Positions 1-6,585 are shown, numbered from the stretch's first letter. The stretch: 10,006 nt of DNA from an uncultured Rhodospirillales bacterium (GCA_937127205.1 CAKZLS010000149.1:1-10006); one strand, 5' to 3'. Numbers and translations are program-made. Notes: generated by a model not told the origin, from the letters alone.

Positions 1-1602
1 CGCAAGTTTTTGAAAATGGACTTGATGGCGATCGCCGTGACGGAGGCTGAACAACAGGTAGGTTGGGCACTTCAAGAGAGAAGCCAGGATATACGGTCCC
101 ACAGGGAACGGCGCCAATTCGCCCAAAAAGGGAACCCAGGCGACCCGGTCGCCCTCTTCGCTGACGGCGATACGATCGCCTACCATAACTACCCATTCCC
201 CCCGCTCGACCGCGTCGCTCATGGTGACCGCTGTCTCCGGTCCCAGGTCGGTAACCTGCATCATCCTCGTCGCCGACTCCGGCGAGAATGCCTCGATCAA
301 GCGGTTGAAGCGTTCCGCGTGTACAGTGTGGACGAAGACATTGATTCGCCACCCCTCGGCCGTGCCAACGGCCCGCAAGACTTCGGGATTTCCAAGGTGA
401 GCGGTGATGACGAACGCGCCGCGCTTGTCCTCCAAAGCCTCCGTAAAAAGATCCGGTGAAACCATGTCCAGGTCGCTGTTCGAAAGCTTGCCGGTCCACG
501 CCCCGAGCTTGTCCAGCGCGGCGCCGGCAAAGGTCATGAAATGGCGAAAGCTCATGAATAGATTCGGTTTACGCAGAAGAAAGCCGGCTTTCCACGCCTG
601 ATCGAGGTAGGCGATGGATGCGCGGCGCTGTTTTCGTCCGGTGAGCCAGAAGTAAAGAACCGGAAATAACAAGACGCAAAGACAGATCCGCCGTCCTAGA
701 AGCCGATACACGGCGGCGAGGAAACGCAATCCCCAATAGGCGCCGCGCTCACCGTAGTCGGACCAATGGCCGGATCGGTTCCCCCTGCTCCAGGCGGACG
801 AGACGTTGCGCATCAACAGTCGCGGCGAACGGGCCAGCATGCCGAAGAACGTCCGCGCATGCATCCCGGCGATTCGAACGTTGTCGCGCCGCAAATCGAA
901 ATTTGAGATGTTCTCCGACGGATAGGTGACATCGACGGGGATACCGACAAACGGCATTCCGCGCCAGTGCGAGCGGACCAGGACCTCGGGGTCGAAATCC
1001 ATGTGGCGGCCGATCACGTCGTCGCGCGCAATGGGCAGCACCGTGGCGATCGGATACACCCGGAAACCGCACATGCTGTCCTTGATATCGAAGGATAGCG
1101 TGTTGATGAACACCAAGACATGGGTAAGCCAGCGCCCGGATTTCCGAATGAGCGGCATCGTGGCATCAAATCGCGGTTGCCCCAAGACGATGGCGCCCGG
1201 ATTGGTGCGCGCAGCCGCCATCAGTGCGTCCAGGCGGCCGGTAGATCCCCCTACCGTTTGGTTTCCCGAGGTGCGCGCAGCCGCCATCAGTGCGTCCAGG
1301 CGGCCCATTTCGTGCTGTCCGTCGGCGTCGATCTGAACCGCGTGGGTAAAGCCGCGCTGCGCCGCACGCTCGAGGCCGCTCAGGACAGCGGCCCCCTTGC
1401 CCCGGTTCACTTCATGACGCACGTATTCGGCGGTCGCAACGCTCTTGCAGGCGGCCGCGATGCGCTCGGCGGCCGCCGGAACGCTACCGTCATCAACGAC
1501 GATGACCGGCACATTACGGGCGGCAAAAGACGAGATGATATCCGGCAGGACCAAATAATGATTGAAGGTTGGAATAATCGCACAGAGACGGAACGCGTTC
1601 AC
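1..1602 (-). CDS. Glycosyltransferase family 2 / LpxL-like acyltransferase fusion (ApeJ-like), C-terminus cut by window edge
   Basis: This is the first 534 residues of a two-domain protein; the frame is open to position 1, so the 3' end is missing. The GTG start at 1602 forms a GTGA overlap with the stop of the upstream ligase gene. Residues about 5-230 are a GT2 domain: VVDDGS at 35-40, QIDADGQH at 90-97 (DAD at 92-94 is the metal/nucleotide-sugar motif) and a later CGFRVYP segment typical of the family. A hydrophobic stretch ending in LYFWLTGRKQRRAS leads into an LpxL/HtrB-like acyltransferase domain with HLGNPE at 402-407 (an HX4E catalytic motif). By family knowledge such fusions sit in aryl-polyene clusters and are thought to glycosylate and acylate the polyene lipid at the inner membrane; the exact substrate is inferred. 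A perfect 36-bp direct repeat inserts 22 residues after DADGQH (residues about 100-132). Its position in the operon corresponds to apeJ. Confidence 0.9.
   Translation of the reverse strand, partial: MNAFRLCAIIPTFNHYLVLPDIISSFAARNVPVIVVDDGSVPAAAERIAAACKSVATAEYVRHEVNRGKGAAVLSGLERAAQRGFTHAVQIDADGQHEMGRLDALMAAARTSGNQTVGGSTGRLDALMAAARTNPGAIVLGQPRFDATMPLIRKSGRWLTHVLVFINTLSFDIKDSMCGFRVYPIATVLPIARDDVIGRHMDFDPEVLVRSHWRGMPFVGIPVDVTYPSENISNFDLRRDNVRIAGMHARTFFGMLARSPRLLMRNVSSAWSRGNRSGHWSDYGERGAYWGLRFLAAVYRLLGRRICLCVLLFPVLYFWLTGRKQRRASIAYLDQAWKAGFLLRKPNLFMSFRHFMTFAGAALDKLGAWTGKLSNSDLDMVSPDLFTEALEDKRGAFVITAHLGNPEVLRAVGTAEGWRINVFVHTVHAERFNRLIEAFSPESATRMMQVTDLGPETAVTMSDAVERGEWVVMVGDRIAVSEEGDRVAWVPFLGELAPFPVGPYILASLLKCPTYLLFSLRHGDRHQVHFQKLA
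1204..1239. repeat. 36-bp direct repeat, copy 1 (inside GT2 domain)
   Basis: This copy is identical over 36 bp to 1270-1305. On the coding (minus) strand both copies encode GRLDALMAAART in the same frame. The offset is 66 bp, exactly 22 codons. This copy is the downstream one in the gene and continues into the ordinary family sequence NPGAIVLGQP, so it is probably the original or a restored junction. Confidence 0.95.
1240..1269. other. 30-bp unique spacer between the direct repeats
   Basis: This 30-bp stretch separates the two 36-bp repeats and adds SGNQTVGGST to the glycosyltransferase. I found no second copy of it elsewhere in the window. Its left edge forms a perfect 6-bp-stem hairpin, CGGTAG (1239-1244) with CTACCG (1251-1256) around a 6-base loop. 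Such a hairpin is compatible with a template-switching origin, but that is an inference. The length is a multiple of three, so the reading frame survives. Confidence 0.8.
1270..1305. repeat. 36-bp direct repeat, copy 2 (inside GT2 domain)
   Basis: This is a perfect copy of 1204-1239. In the gene it comes first, directly after the DADGQHEM segment, and the 30-bp spacer and the second copy follow it. No base differs between the copies, including at silent codon positions. That points to a recent event, gene conversion, or an assembly artefact. Confidence 0.95.
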
Positions 1603-3290
1603 CCGGCGCCCCCGACAGTGCCTTCGCCCGCGACCACATCACCAAGCATAATCCGGAACTGCAGCCGGTCGCGCGCGGTGTCGCGTTTAAGGGTCAGGCG
1701 TAGTTCGTCGTCCGGGCGCAGAACCTGGTGAAACTTGACCCGGGTGAGCACACCACTCGAGGGGCACCAGTTCCACACGCGCTGCGACCAACTAACCGCC
1801 AGATGCACTTCCGCCACCCCGGGGAAGACAGGCTGGCCGGGGAAATGCCCGCCGAACCAGGGCATGTCGCCATCCAGGCGGACATCGATTTCGGCCTCAT
1901 GATCGTCCATGCGGCGCACGCCCGGCGTGGCGTGTTCCGGATTGGAAGAGGTGTCGAACAGCGCGCGCACATCCGCATCCACGCGCTTTCCCTGACTGTT
2001 CATTGGCAAGGTTCTCACAAATCGCCAAAACTTCGGCCGTTCGATGGAATCGAGACGCCCCGCGAGCGCCGCGCGCAGCCGCCGCGACAGCCGAAACGGC
2101 CCCTGCTCGGCCAGCGCGGACGTTCCCGTCGGACTGAGCACGACCACCGCCCCGATCCGGCCTCGCCGGTGGAGCAGTACCGCGACCGCCGTTTCGCCCA
2201 CCTCTTCAAGATCCGCCAGCGCCTCCTCGACCCGGGTGAGGGACACACGCACACCCTCCACCTTGACCACTCGGTCGGCGCGCCCCAGAAGCCTGAACGT
2301 GCCGGGCTCCGCCATCTCGACCCGATCGCCCATGGTGATCCGCTGCCCGGGTTCGACGAACGGTGATTCGACGGTCAGACAGCCGTCCTGGTCGGTGGCG
2401 ACCGAGATGCCGGGCAGAGGCGTCCACAGCTCGTCGTCGGTCCGCTGTTGCCGCCACGCCACCGCGCTGGTTTCGGTGCTGCCAAGGATCTCGACGGGTA
2501 TCGTTCCGAAAAGCCGATCACACGCCTGGGCCGCCTCCAAAGGTAACAGTGCGCCGGCCGAGAAAATCATCTGCGGGCGGCACCTGTCGAGAAAGCCTGG
2601 GCCGGGAAGGCGCGTCAGGTGTGCCGGGCTGGAAATGAACATGGTGCCTGGTGCAAGACGGTCCTGCAGTTGCTCCCAGAAATCCGTCCGGCGGTCGGCG
2701 CTCGGACGCCCCGCCATTACCGGCCAGACGATCCGAAAACCGAGCCCGTAAATATGCTGGTGCGTAACCGTTCCCAGAACGGGCCCTGGCGCGCCGCCCC
2801 ACAGCGACTCGAGCACCCGCACTTCCGTTTCCATCTGCTCCAGGGTCCGTTCGACGGCCTTCGGCGTTCCACTCGATCCAGAGGTGAAGAAGGTGATCCT
2901 TAGCGGCCGGGTTGGCGGTTTCGGCATAGCCGTGGATGTCCCCAGTCGGTCCAGGGGACGCATCTGCAATGCTTTGGAATGATCAACGGCGGTGTCGGTA
3001 AGTACAACACCCGCGCCGACGCCGATTTCATCCAGGTACGTCGAGCCAACATGGGCGGGGCAAACCAATTCGCGCCCCAATTGGGCACACGTCAGCATAC
3101 CCACGAGGAACATCGCGGCGGAGTCAGTGTGAAGGAAAACCGGCCCTTGCGTGTCGCCAATCAGATCCTTGTTGAGATCCGCCGTGGCAACAATCTCTCC
3201 GGCCGTCACCGGCTGGTCGCCGGAGAGGAACAGGGGACGTTGCGGAGGCGCCATCGCGACACTCTCCCAGAGGCCCGCTAGCGTGGTCAT
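1599..3290 (-). CDS. apeH: Aryl/acyl-ACP ligase fused to ApeI-like hotdog dehydratase
   Basis: This 563-residue protein should activate an aromatic or acyl carboxylate as the adenylate and load it onto an ACP, and also dehydrate a 3-hydroxyacyl-ACP. Residues 1-450 form an ANL-superfamily adenylation module: P-loop FFTSGSSGTPKA at 134-145, GSTET at 270-274, LLGRADRVVKVEGVRV at 334-349, and K435 in SQGKR as the expected catalytic lysine. Residues about 465-563 form a hotdog domain with GGHFPGQPVFPG at 480-491 and likely catalytic H482; where FabZ carries its glutamate this protein has H496. I chose the ATG at 3290 because it makes an ATGA overlap with the preceding gene and has GCGGAGGC just upstream. 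The frame stays open for 57 more codons upstream, but those overlap the membrane-protein gene and look non-coding. In described APE clusters these functions are often two genes, apeH and apeI. The aromatic substrate cannot be read from the sequence. Confidence 0.9.
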   Translation of the reverse strand: MTTLAGLWESVAMAPPQRPLFLSGDQPVTAGEIVATADLNKDLIGDTQGPVFLHTDSAAMFLVGMLTCAQLGRELVCPAHVGSTYLDEIGVGAGVVLTDTAVDHSKALQMRPLDRLGTSTAMPKPPTRPLRITFFTSGSSGTPKAVERTLEQMETEVRVLESLWGGAPGPVLGTVTHQHIYGLGFRIVWPVMAGRPSADRRTDFWEQLQDRLAPGTMFISSPAHLTRLPGPGFLDRCRPQMIFSAGALLPLEAAQACDRLFGTIPVEILGSTETSAVAWRQQRTDDELWTPLPGISVATDQDGCLTVESPFVEPGQRITMGDRVEMAEPGTFRLLGRADRVVKVEGVRVSLTRVEEALADLEEVGETAVAVLLHRRGRIGAVVVLSPTGTSALAEQGPFRLSRRLRAALAGRLDSIERPKFWRFVRTLPMNSQGKRVDADVRALFDTSSNPEHATPGVRRMDDHEAEIDVRLDGDMPWFGGHFPGQPVFPGVAEVHLAVSWSQRVWNWCPSSGVLTRVKFHQVLRPDDELRLTLKRDTARDRLQFRIMLGDVVAGEGTVGGAG

Positions 3291-3871
3291 GCCTCCGCTT
3301 CCCGTCCCGCGACCTTTCTCCGGACCCGGTATTCCATGATAAGGAGACTTGCCATTATGACATAGGCGATACAGCCGTTGTATAGAGTCCAAGCCGTCCA
3401 GGAACCTGCGACGGCCGTCCAAAGAGCGATGGAACCGTTGACCAAGAAGAAACCCGTCCACACGATCGTGACCTTGCGGGTGTAAGTGACAGCTTTCGGC
3501 GGAAGGTCGGGCCTGGTGATGCGCGCGAACCGTTCGATCATACTGGGCGGATCGACCAGCGTGCTCGCGAAAGCGATCAACATGGCGCCATTCATAAACA
3601 CCGGATACAGGCGAATGGACAACTCCCCATCAATGGCGGCGATGACGGCGACGGCGGCAACGGAGGCCAAAAGCGCAATCGTCACGTACGCGGGAACCGT
3701 TGGCGCGGTGGGAAGGACCACGCGAAGCAAGGCCAGGGCGCACAGCGCCACCACCGCGGGAAGGGGGCCCACCGTATGAACCGAGATCACCGCAATCATT
3801 GGAAACAGCAGTGAAAAGACGGCAAAAACAACGGCGTACGGCTCAGATTTTGCCCTTTTCGAGTAGGTCAT
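3287..3871 (-). CDS. COG4648-like multi-pass inner-membrane protein (ApeG position)
   Basis: This 194-residue hydrophobic protein has several membrane segments, at roughly residues 13-32, 35-53, 57-80, 87-103, 131-150 and 160-178. It has a basic N-terminus (MTYSKRAKSE) and a basic C-terminus (RVRRKVAGREAEA). Conserved-looking polar patches RLYPVFMNGAM, DPPSMIERFARI, PDLPPKAVTYTRKVT and LYNGCIAYVIM match my memory of the uncharacterised COG4648 membrane family found in aryl-polyene clusters between the ACPs and the ligase. Its biochemical role is unknown; the placement suggests a membrane step in assembling or moving the polyene lipid. The ATG at 3871 lies 29 bp inside the preceding ACP gene with GGCGGA upstream, and no better start was seen further in. 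Its stop overlaps the ligase start as ATGA. Confidence 0.8.
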   Translation of the reverse strand: MTYSKRAKSEPYAVVFAVFSLLFPMIAVISVHTVGPLPAVVALCALALLRVVLPTAPTVPAYVTIALLASVAAVAVIAAIDGELSIRLYPVFMNGAMLIAFASTLVDPPSMIERFARITRPDLPPKAVTYTRKVTIVWTGFFLVNGSIALWTAVAGSWTAWTLYNGCIAYVIMASLLIMEYRVRRKVAGREAEA

Positions 3872-4115
3872 GAATTCGATCCGCCACGTCCTGAACCGTT
3901 CGTATCGACCTGAATTCTTCAGGCTCGATTTTTTTACCGGTCACATCCTGAAGCTTTTCGACGAGGTCGATAACGTCGATACTGTCAAGGTCAAGGTCTT
4001 CGTCCAGTTTCGCCTCGGGAGTGATGTCGCCTTCCGGGACCTCAAACAATTCAATCAGGGAATCCTTGAGCATCTGATAGATCTGGTCTTTTTCCACAGC
4101 CGTTCCCCCGCTCAC
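3843..4115 (-). CDS. apeF: Acyl carrier protein 2 (ApeF-like)
   Basis: This 90-residue acidic protein has the carrier-protein fold signature. LDEDLDLDSIDVIDLVEKLQ places the phosphopantetheine-acceptor serine at S45 in a DSI motif rather than the DSL of FabC/AcpP-type carriers. The rest (EKDQIYQMLKDSLIELFEV, then VQDVADRIHDLLEK) fits helices 1 and 4. It starts at GTG 4115 in a GTGA overlap with the stop of the preceding ACP, so the two carriers are translationally coupled. In type II aryl-polyene systems one ACP carries the aryl starter and growing chain; which of the two does so here cannot be decided from sequence. Activation by a phosphopantetheinyl transferase is required, and a candidate is encoded at 6586-7272. 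Confidence 0.92.
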   Translation of the reverse strand: MSGGTAVEKDQIYQMLKDSLIELFEVPEGDITPEAKLDEDLDLDSIDVIDLVEKLQDVTGKKIEPEEFRSIRTVQDVADRIHDLLEKGKI

Positions 4116-4375
4116 GTTTGCCGCTGCTCGGCAACGAACCGCGCCAGTGTGCGCACGGACTGGAAATAGTCCCGGACGCGCGGGTCCTCTGGATCGATTT
4201 TGACGCCGTATTGCTTCTGTATCGCAACCCCGAGTTCAAGGGCGTCAATGGAATCAAGGGCGAGCCCTTCGTCTCCAAAGAGATCCTCGTCGGCATCGAT
4301 ATCCTCGGGTTTGATATCCTCGAGGAGCAGCGCGTTGACGATCAACGCACGAATTTCATTCTCAAGCTCAGGCAT
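4112..4375 (-). CDS. apeE: Acyl carrier protein 1 (ApeE-like)
   Basis: This 87-residue carrier protein has its acceptor serine at S42 in LALDSIDALELGVAIQKQYG. The helix 1 region is PELENEIRALIVNALLLEDI and an acidic stretch DIDADEDLFGDEG precedes the active-site helix. The segment EDPRVRDYFQSVRTLARFV after the active site contains FQSVRTLARFV, which resembles the last helix in this ACP family. I chose ATG 4375 although the frame is open up to 4558, because the upstream part lies within the acyltransferase gene and has no carrier-protein character. With this start the gene overlaps the acyltransferase by 8 bp and its stop forms GTGA with the next ACP. It differs clearly from ACP 2, so the pair are separate carriers rather than a recent duplicate. 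Confidence 0.9.
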   Translation of the reverse strand: MPELENEIRALIVNALLLEDIKPEDIDADEDLFGDEGLALDSIDALELGVAIQKQYGVKIDPEDPRVRDYFQSVRTLARFVAEQRQT

Positions 4376-5138
4376 CCCGCAATAAATTCCCAAATCTGTC
4401 CGCAATCTGTGACGCCAGTCGCCTTGCAGCAACCGAAGGCGGACCATAACCGCAAAAACCTGCGGGATCGATCCGTTCGTGCACGCGCAAGGTGAACAAC
4501 GAAGACGGCGTGGGAATGTGGTACCATTTTTCCCCTTTCCGCAACGACGGCGGTACACATGTGATGGTCACCAAGCGAATACTCGCCCCGGCACGTACCG
4601 CGATATTGGCGAATCCTCTTTGAAGATTTAGGGGTTGCCCGGTTACCGTGCGCGAGCCTTCGGGGAAAATAATTAGATTGTTGCCCTCGGCCAGGAGTTT
4701 CGAACACTCGGCAATCAGTTTTTCCGGATCATCGTCGTTCCGAACGTAGTTGGTCGCCTTGACCACGCCCCGCATGAACGGGTTGTTCCAGATCTCGTGC
4801 TTGACCACGCATTGCGCCCGGTCCATCAGAGACATCAGCAACACGACATCCAGCAAGCTGGGGTGATTTGCGGCGATGAGCACACCGCGGTCGCCGCGCA
4901 GAATGTCAACGCCCCTCGCGTCCACCCGGATCGTTCCCGTGACCACCATGAACCATACGAACGCGCGAAACGCGCTATGTACGGTCCGTTGTGCGACCGC
5001 CACCCGCCGGACGGGGTCGGCGATAAACAGATTGATCGCCGGAAACACGGTAACCGCCAGAACGAGGCCACCGATGCCGAAGAAGGAGAACGAAAGCCCC
5101 GTTCCCACCAGTCGCCACAAGTAATCGAGACGATCCAT
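4368..5138 (-). CDS. 1-acylglycerol-3-phosphate-type acyltransferase (PlsC-like, ApeD position)
   Basis: This 256-residue membrane-associated acyltransferase carries the family motif NHPSLLD at 91-97 (HX4D, H92 and D97) and FPEGSRT at 158-164. These are the catalytic and acyl-acceptor-binding blocks of the PlsC/LPLAT superfamily. A hydrophobic segment at about 14-40 anchors it. It probably transfers an acyl or aryl-polyenoyl group from a carrier to a lipid acceptor in the inner membrane; the true donor and acceptor are inferred from the operon. I prefer ATG 5138, which sits in a TGATG junction with the upstream stop. An alternative GTG at 5159 would add METCWRV and overlap by 22 bp. It lies between the chain length factor and the ACP pair, as in aryl-polyene clusters. 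Confidence 0.87.
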   Translation of the reverse strand: MDRLDYLWRLVGTGLSFSFFGIGGLVLAVTVFPAINLFIADPVRRVAVAQRTVHSAFRAFVWFMVVTGTIRVDARGVDILRGDRGVLIAANHPSLLDVVLLMSLMDRAQCVVKHEIWNNPFMRGVVKATNYVRNDDDPEKLIAECSKLLAEGNNLIIFPEGSRTVTGQPLNLQRGFANIAVRAGASIRLVTITCVPPSLRKGEKWYHIPTPSSLFTLRVHERIDPAGFCGYGPPSVAARRLASQIADRFGNLLRDA

Positions 5139-5854
5139 CACGCGCCAGCAAGTTTCCACGCCGGGCTGTGTCGTCCCTGAAAAATCAATTCCGACTCCGA
5201 TTGCAGCACCGACACGAGCCTTCGCGCCAGAATCTCCGCTCCTTCGATCTGCTCGGCTTCCGCGTCATTCCACAGAGGCCGCAGATAGGGAGCGCAGTGC
5301 GATCCCGGCATTGGTCGACGCATCAAGAACGCCATCGCCGTGCCGCCGCACTCCAGATCCGTAAAACGCCGATATATCTTCGGTAGCGGCCAGTCGCCGA
5401 ATACCAGGGCGATCGGCCGTTCGCAATCGGTGGCGAGGCGCGCGTATGCGTCGGTTAGCCCGGAGAACAATGTCTCCCGGCCCGCGGCCAGCGCCGTATG
5501 CGCGGTCCGGTCGTTGCGGATCTGTCCCAGCAGTCCGGCGGCAGCGTTGTGAACCGCAAGCGAAAATGCCATGGGCGACAGCGGCTCGTGTTCCGAGATG
5601 GACCGCAGCAGAGACGCCAGCATGTCAACATTTCCGTAGCGCGAACACAAGACGATTTCCGCGGCGGGCAGGTCGCTCAGAACCCCAAGCGCGCACTGCG
5701 CCATTAGGCGTTCCATTGGCCCCATTCGGCGCCGTAATTTAGCCGGGATTGAAGCTTCCTCGACGCAGCAGCCGAGGCGATGGACAGTTTTGCTTTGTTC
5801 ATTAACGAAAGCCCCAGACCATTGGTCGATGGCGATGGCGAAATCGTTGCTCAT
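5138..5854 (-). CDS. apeC: Beta-ketoacyl synthase-like chain length factor (ApeC-like)
   Basis: This 238-residue protein resembles the N-terminal half of a ketosynthase (PF13723-type) and is much shorter than a full enzyme of about 400 residues. Family-like segments are PAKLRRRMGPMERLMAQCAL at 37-56, VLCSRYGNVDMLASLL at 68-83, PLSPMAFSLAVHNAAAGLLG at 91-110, HTALAAGRETLFSGL at 119-133 and PIALVFGDWPLP at 147-158. Where an active ketosynthase has its catalytic cysteine (after the TxA segment) there is alanine/glycine, so it cannot condense alone. By family knowledge such proteins pair with a catalytic ketosynthase and set polyene length; that partner is not in the window. I chose ATG 5854 with GAGGG upstream; the ORF extends to 5956, but those 34 residues look non-coding. 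It is the first gene of the minus-strand operon, after a 206-bp gap. Confidence 0.87.
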   Translation of the reverse strand: MSNDFAIAIDQWSGAFVNEQSKTVHRLGCCVEEASIPAKLRRRMGPMERLMAQCALGVLSDLPAAEIVLCSRYGNVDMLASLLRSISEHEPLSPMAFSLAVHNAAAGLLGQIRNDRTAHTALAAGRETLFSGLTDAYARLATDCERPIALVFGDWPLPKIYRRFTDLECGGTAMAFLMRRPMPGSHCAPYLRPLWNDAEAEQIEGAEILARRLVSVLQSESELIFQGRHSPAWKLAGA

Positions 5855-6060
5855 GCCCAGCCCGGCCCTCCGCCCGGCAAAGATTCTGGCCGGCACGAGT
5901 GTTGGATAGCAAATCCCGATTGGTGAGCCAGCACCTCTCAACCCCCAAATCGACAATCGGAAAAATGATCGATTGCCGACAAAAGCCGCTTTATCGTCAA
6001 ATGATACACGCGGCGGCAGACGACCAAGCTCGCGATCTAGGGACTGCTTTTCTCAATTGC
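5855..6060 (-). promoter_or_regulatory. Leader/promoter region of the aryl-polyene-type operon, with a dyad at 5951-5978
   Basis: This 206-bp gap lies upstream of the first operon gene and downstream of the lipoprotein gene; I see no gene or clear terminator in it. It contains an imperfect inverted repeat, CGACAATCG (5951-5959) and CGATTGCCG (5970-5978), with 8 of 9 positions pairing across a 10-base AT-rich spacer. That geometry suits a dimeric regulator. On the minus strand a TTGACG (6000-5995) could be a -35 element, but no convincing -10 follows at 16-18 bases. The region must start transcription of at least seven coupled genes unless they read through from the lipoprotein gene. Confidence 0.4.
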
Positions 6061-6456
6061 TTAACTTTTGGCCGCCGCCTTCGAGACCGATTGCCAAATA
6101 TCGTCTTCCAAGTTTCTGATCCACTTATTATAGTTTCTGTGAATTTCCGACCCAGTAGCCATTAAATTACGACTGGATAAATATTTAATAGAGTAATTTG
6201 TTTTATTGTAATTTATCGTGATCTTGGCGTAATGTTTTCTAAGCTTGATTTCGCCTTCAATGACCCCCGGGCTTACTTTTTGGAGTGCCCACCCGCGGGA
6301 TCTGGGGCTGGCAATGATTGCGTTTCCTATCTCCGTCATGCTTAGGTTCTTGGCTGCTTCCGGAAATGCACGATCGGTCACATTGTAAACCGGTTGTGTA
6401 CGGGTACAGCCGCCGAGAACGATCACGAGTACGAAGAATATCGGCAGAATACGCAT
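6061..6456 (-). CDS. Small conserved-type outer-membrane lipoprotein, function unknown
   Basis: This 131-residue protein has a classic lipoprotein signal: basic MR, a hydrophobic core ILPIFFVLVIVL, then the lipobox LGGC with the lipidated cysteine at C17. The mature protein begins CTRTQPVYNVTDRAF. Later blocks are MTEIGNAIIASPRSRGWAL, PGVIEGEIKLRKHYAKITI and NYSIKYLSS followed by IHRNYNKWIRNLEDDI. From memory this pattern (VYNV..., RGW, YSI.Y, IHRNYN.W) is a small proteobacterial lipoprotein family without an assigned role. The ATG at 6456 has AAGGGAAA about ten bases upstream. Bases 6121-6240, inside the gene, contain only 36 G or C in 120, far below the neighbours, so it may have a separate origin. 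It is upstream of and co-oriented with the polyene-type operon but separated by 206 bp, so co-transcription is uncertain. Confidence 0.85.
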   Translation of the reverse strand: MRILPIFFVLVIVLGGCTRTQPVYNVTDRAFPEAAKNLSMTEIGNAIIASPRSRGWALQKVSPGVIEGEIKLRKHYAKITINYNKTNYSIKYLSSRNLMATGSEIHRNYNKWIRNLEDDIWQSVSKAAAKS

Positions 6457-6585
6457 TGCGCGGGTTTCCCTTTTTGAGCCTCGTATCTGAGTAAGAGGTG
6501 TTTAAGTCCAATTGTTCGACGACAACTATCAGATACATTGACCGCAAATCAACGAATTGCCTGATCGTTACGCATACGTGAATTT
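6457..6585. promoter_or_regulatory. Divergent intergenic region with a long-spaced perfect inverted repeat
   Basis: This is the only divergent gap in the window, between the lipoprotein gene (minus) and the phosphopantetheinyl transferase gene (plus), so it should hold two promoters. A perfect 8-bp inverted repeat, GTATCTGA (6483-6490) and TCAGATAC (6529-6536), brackets 38 bp. On the plus strand TTGACC at 6538-6543 is a possible -35 just after the right arm, with a poor -10 match (CTGATC, 6561-6566). The site arrangement suggests a shared operator, but no promoter can be called with confidence. Confidence 0.35.

Noticed and set aside
1204..1305. Minimal CRISPR-like unit: 36-bp repeat, 30-bp spacer, 36-bp repeat
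   Set aside because: There are only two copies, both in frame inside a glycosyltransferase gene and encoding family-typical residues. No cas genes or leader are present.
1449..1479. GC-rich inverted repeat around two GCGGCCGC-like blocks
   Set aside because: It is explained by alanine-rich codons in the glycosyltransferase; no further structure was seen.
1728..2751. Long plus-strand open frames opposite the ligase gene
   Set aside because: They are antisense shadows caused by high G+C. The minus-strand frame carries all adenylation motifs.
3291..3461. 57-residue upstream extension of the ligase
   Set aside because: It overlaps the membrane-protein gene entirely. The ATG at 3290 gives a standard ATGA junction with a GGAGG-like site.
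4376..4558. 61-residue upstream extension of ACP 1
   Set aside because: It lies in the acyltransferase coding sequence and has no carrier-protein character; ATG 4375 gives the normal ACP length.
5855..5956. 34-residue N-terminal extension of the chain length factor
   Set aside because: The extension has no family similarity, and the ATG at 5854 has a better ribosome site.
6001..6060. Possible terminator after the lipoprotein gene
   Set aside because: No stem of useful length followed by a T-run could be found.
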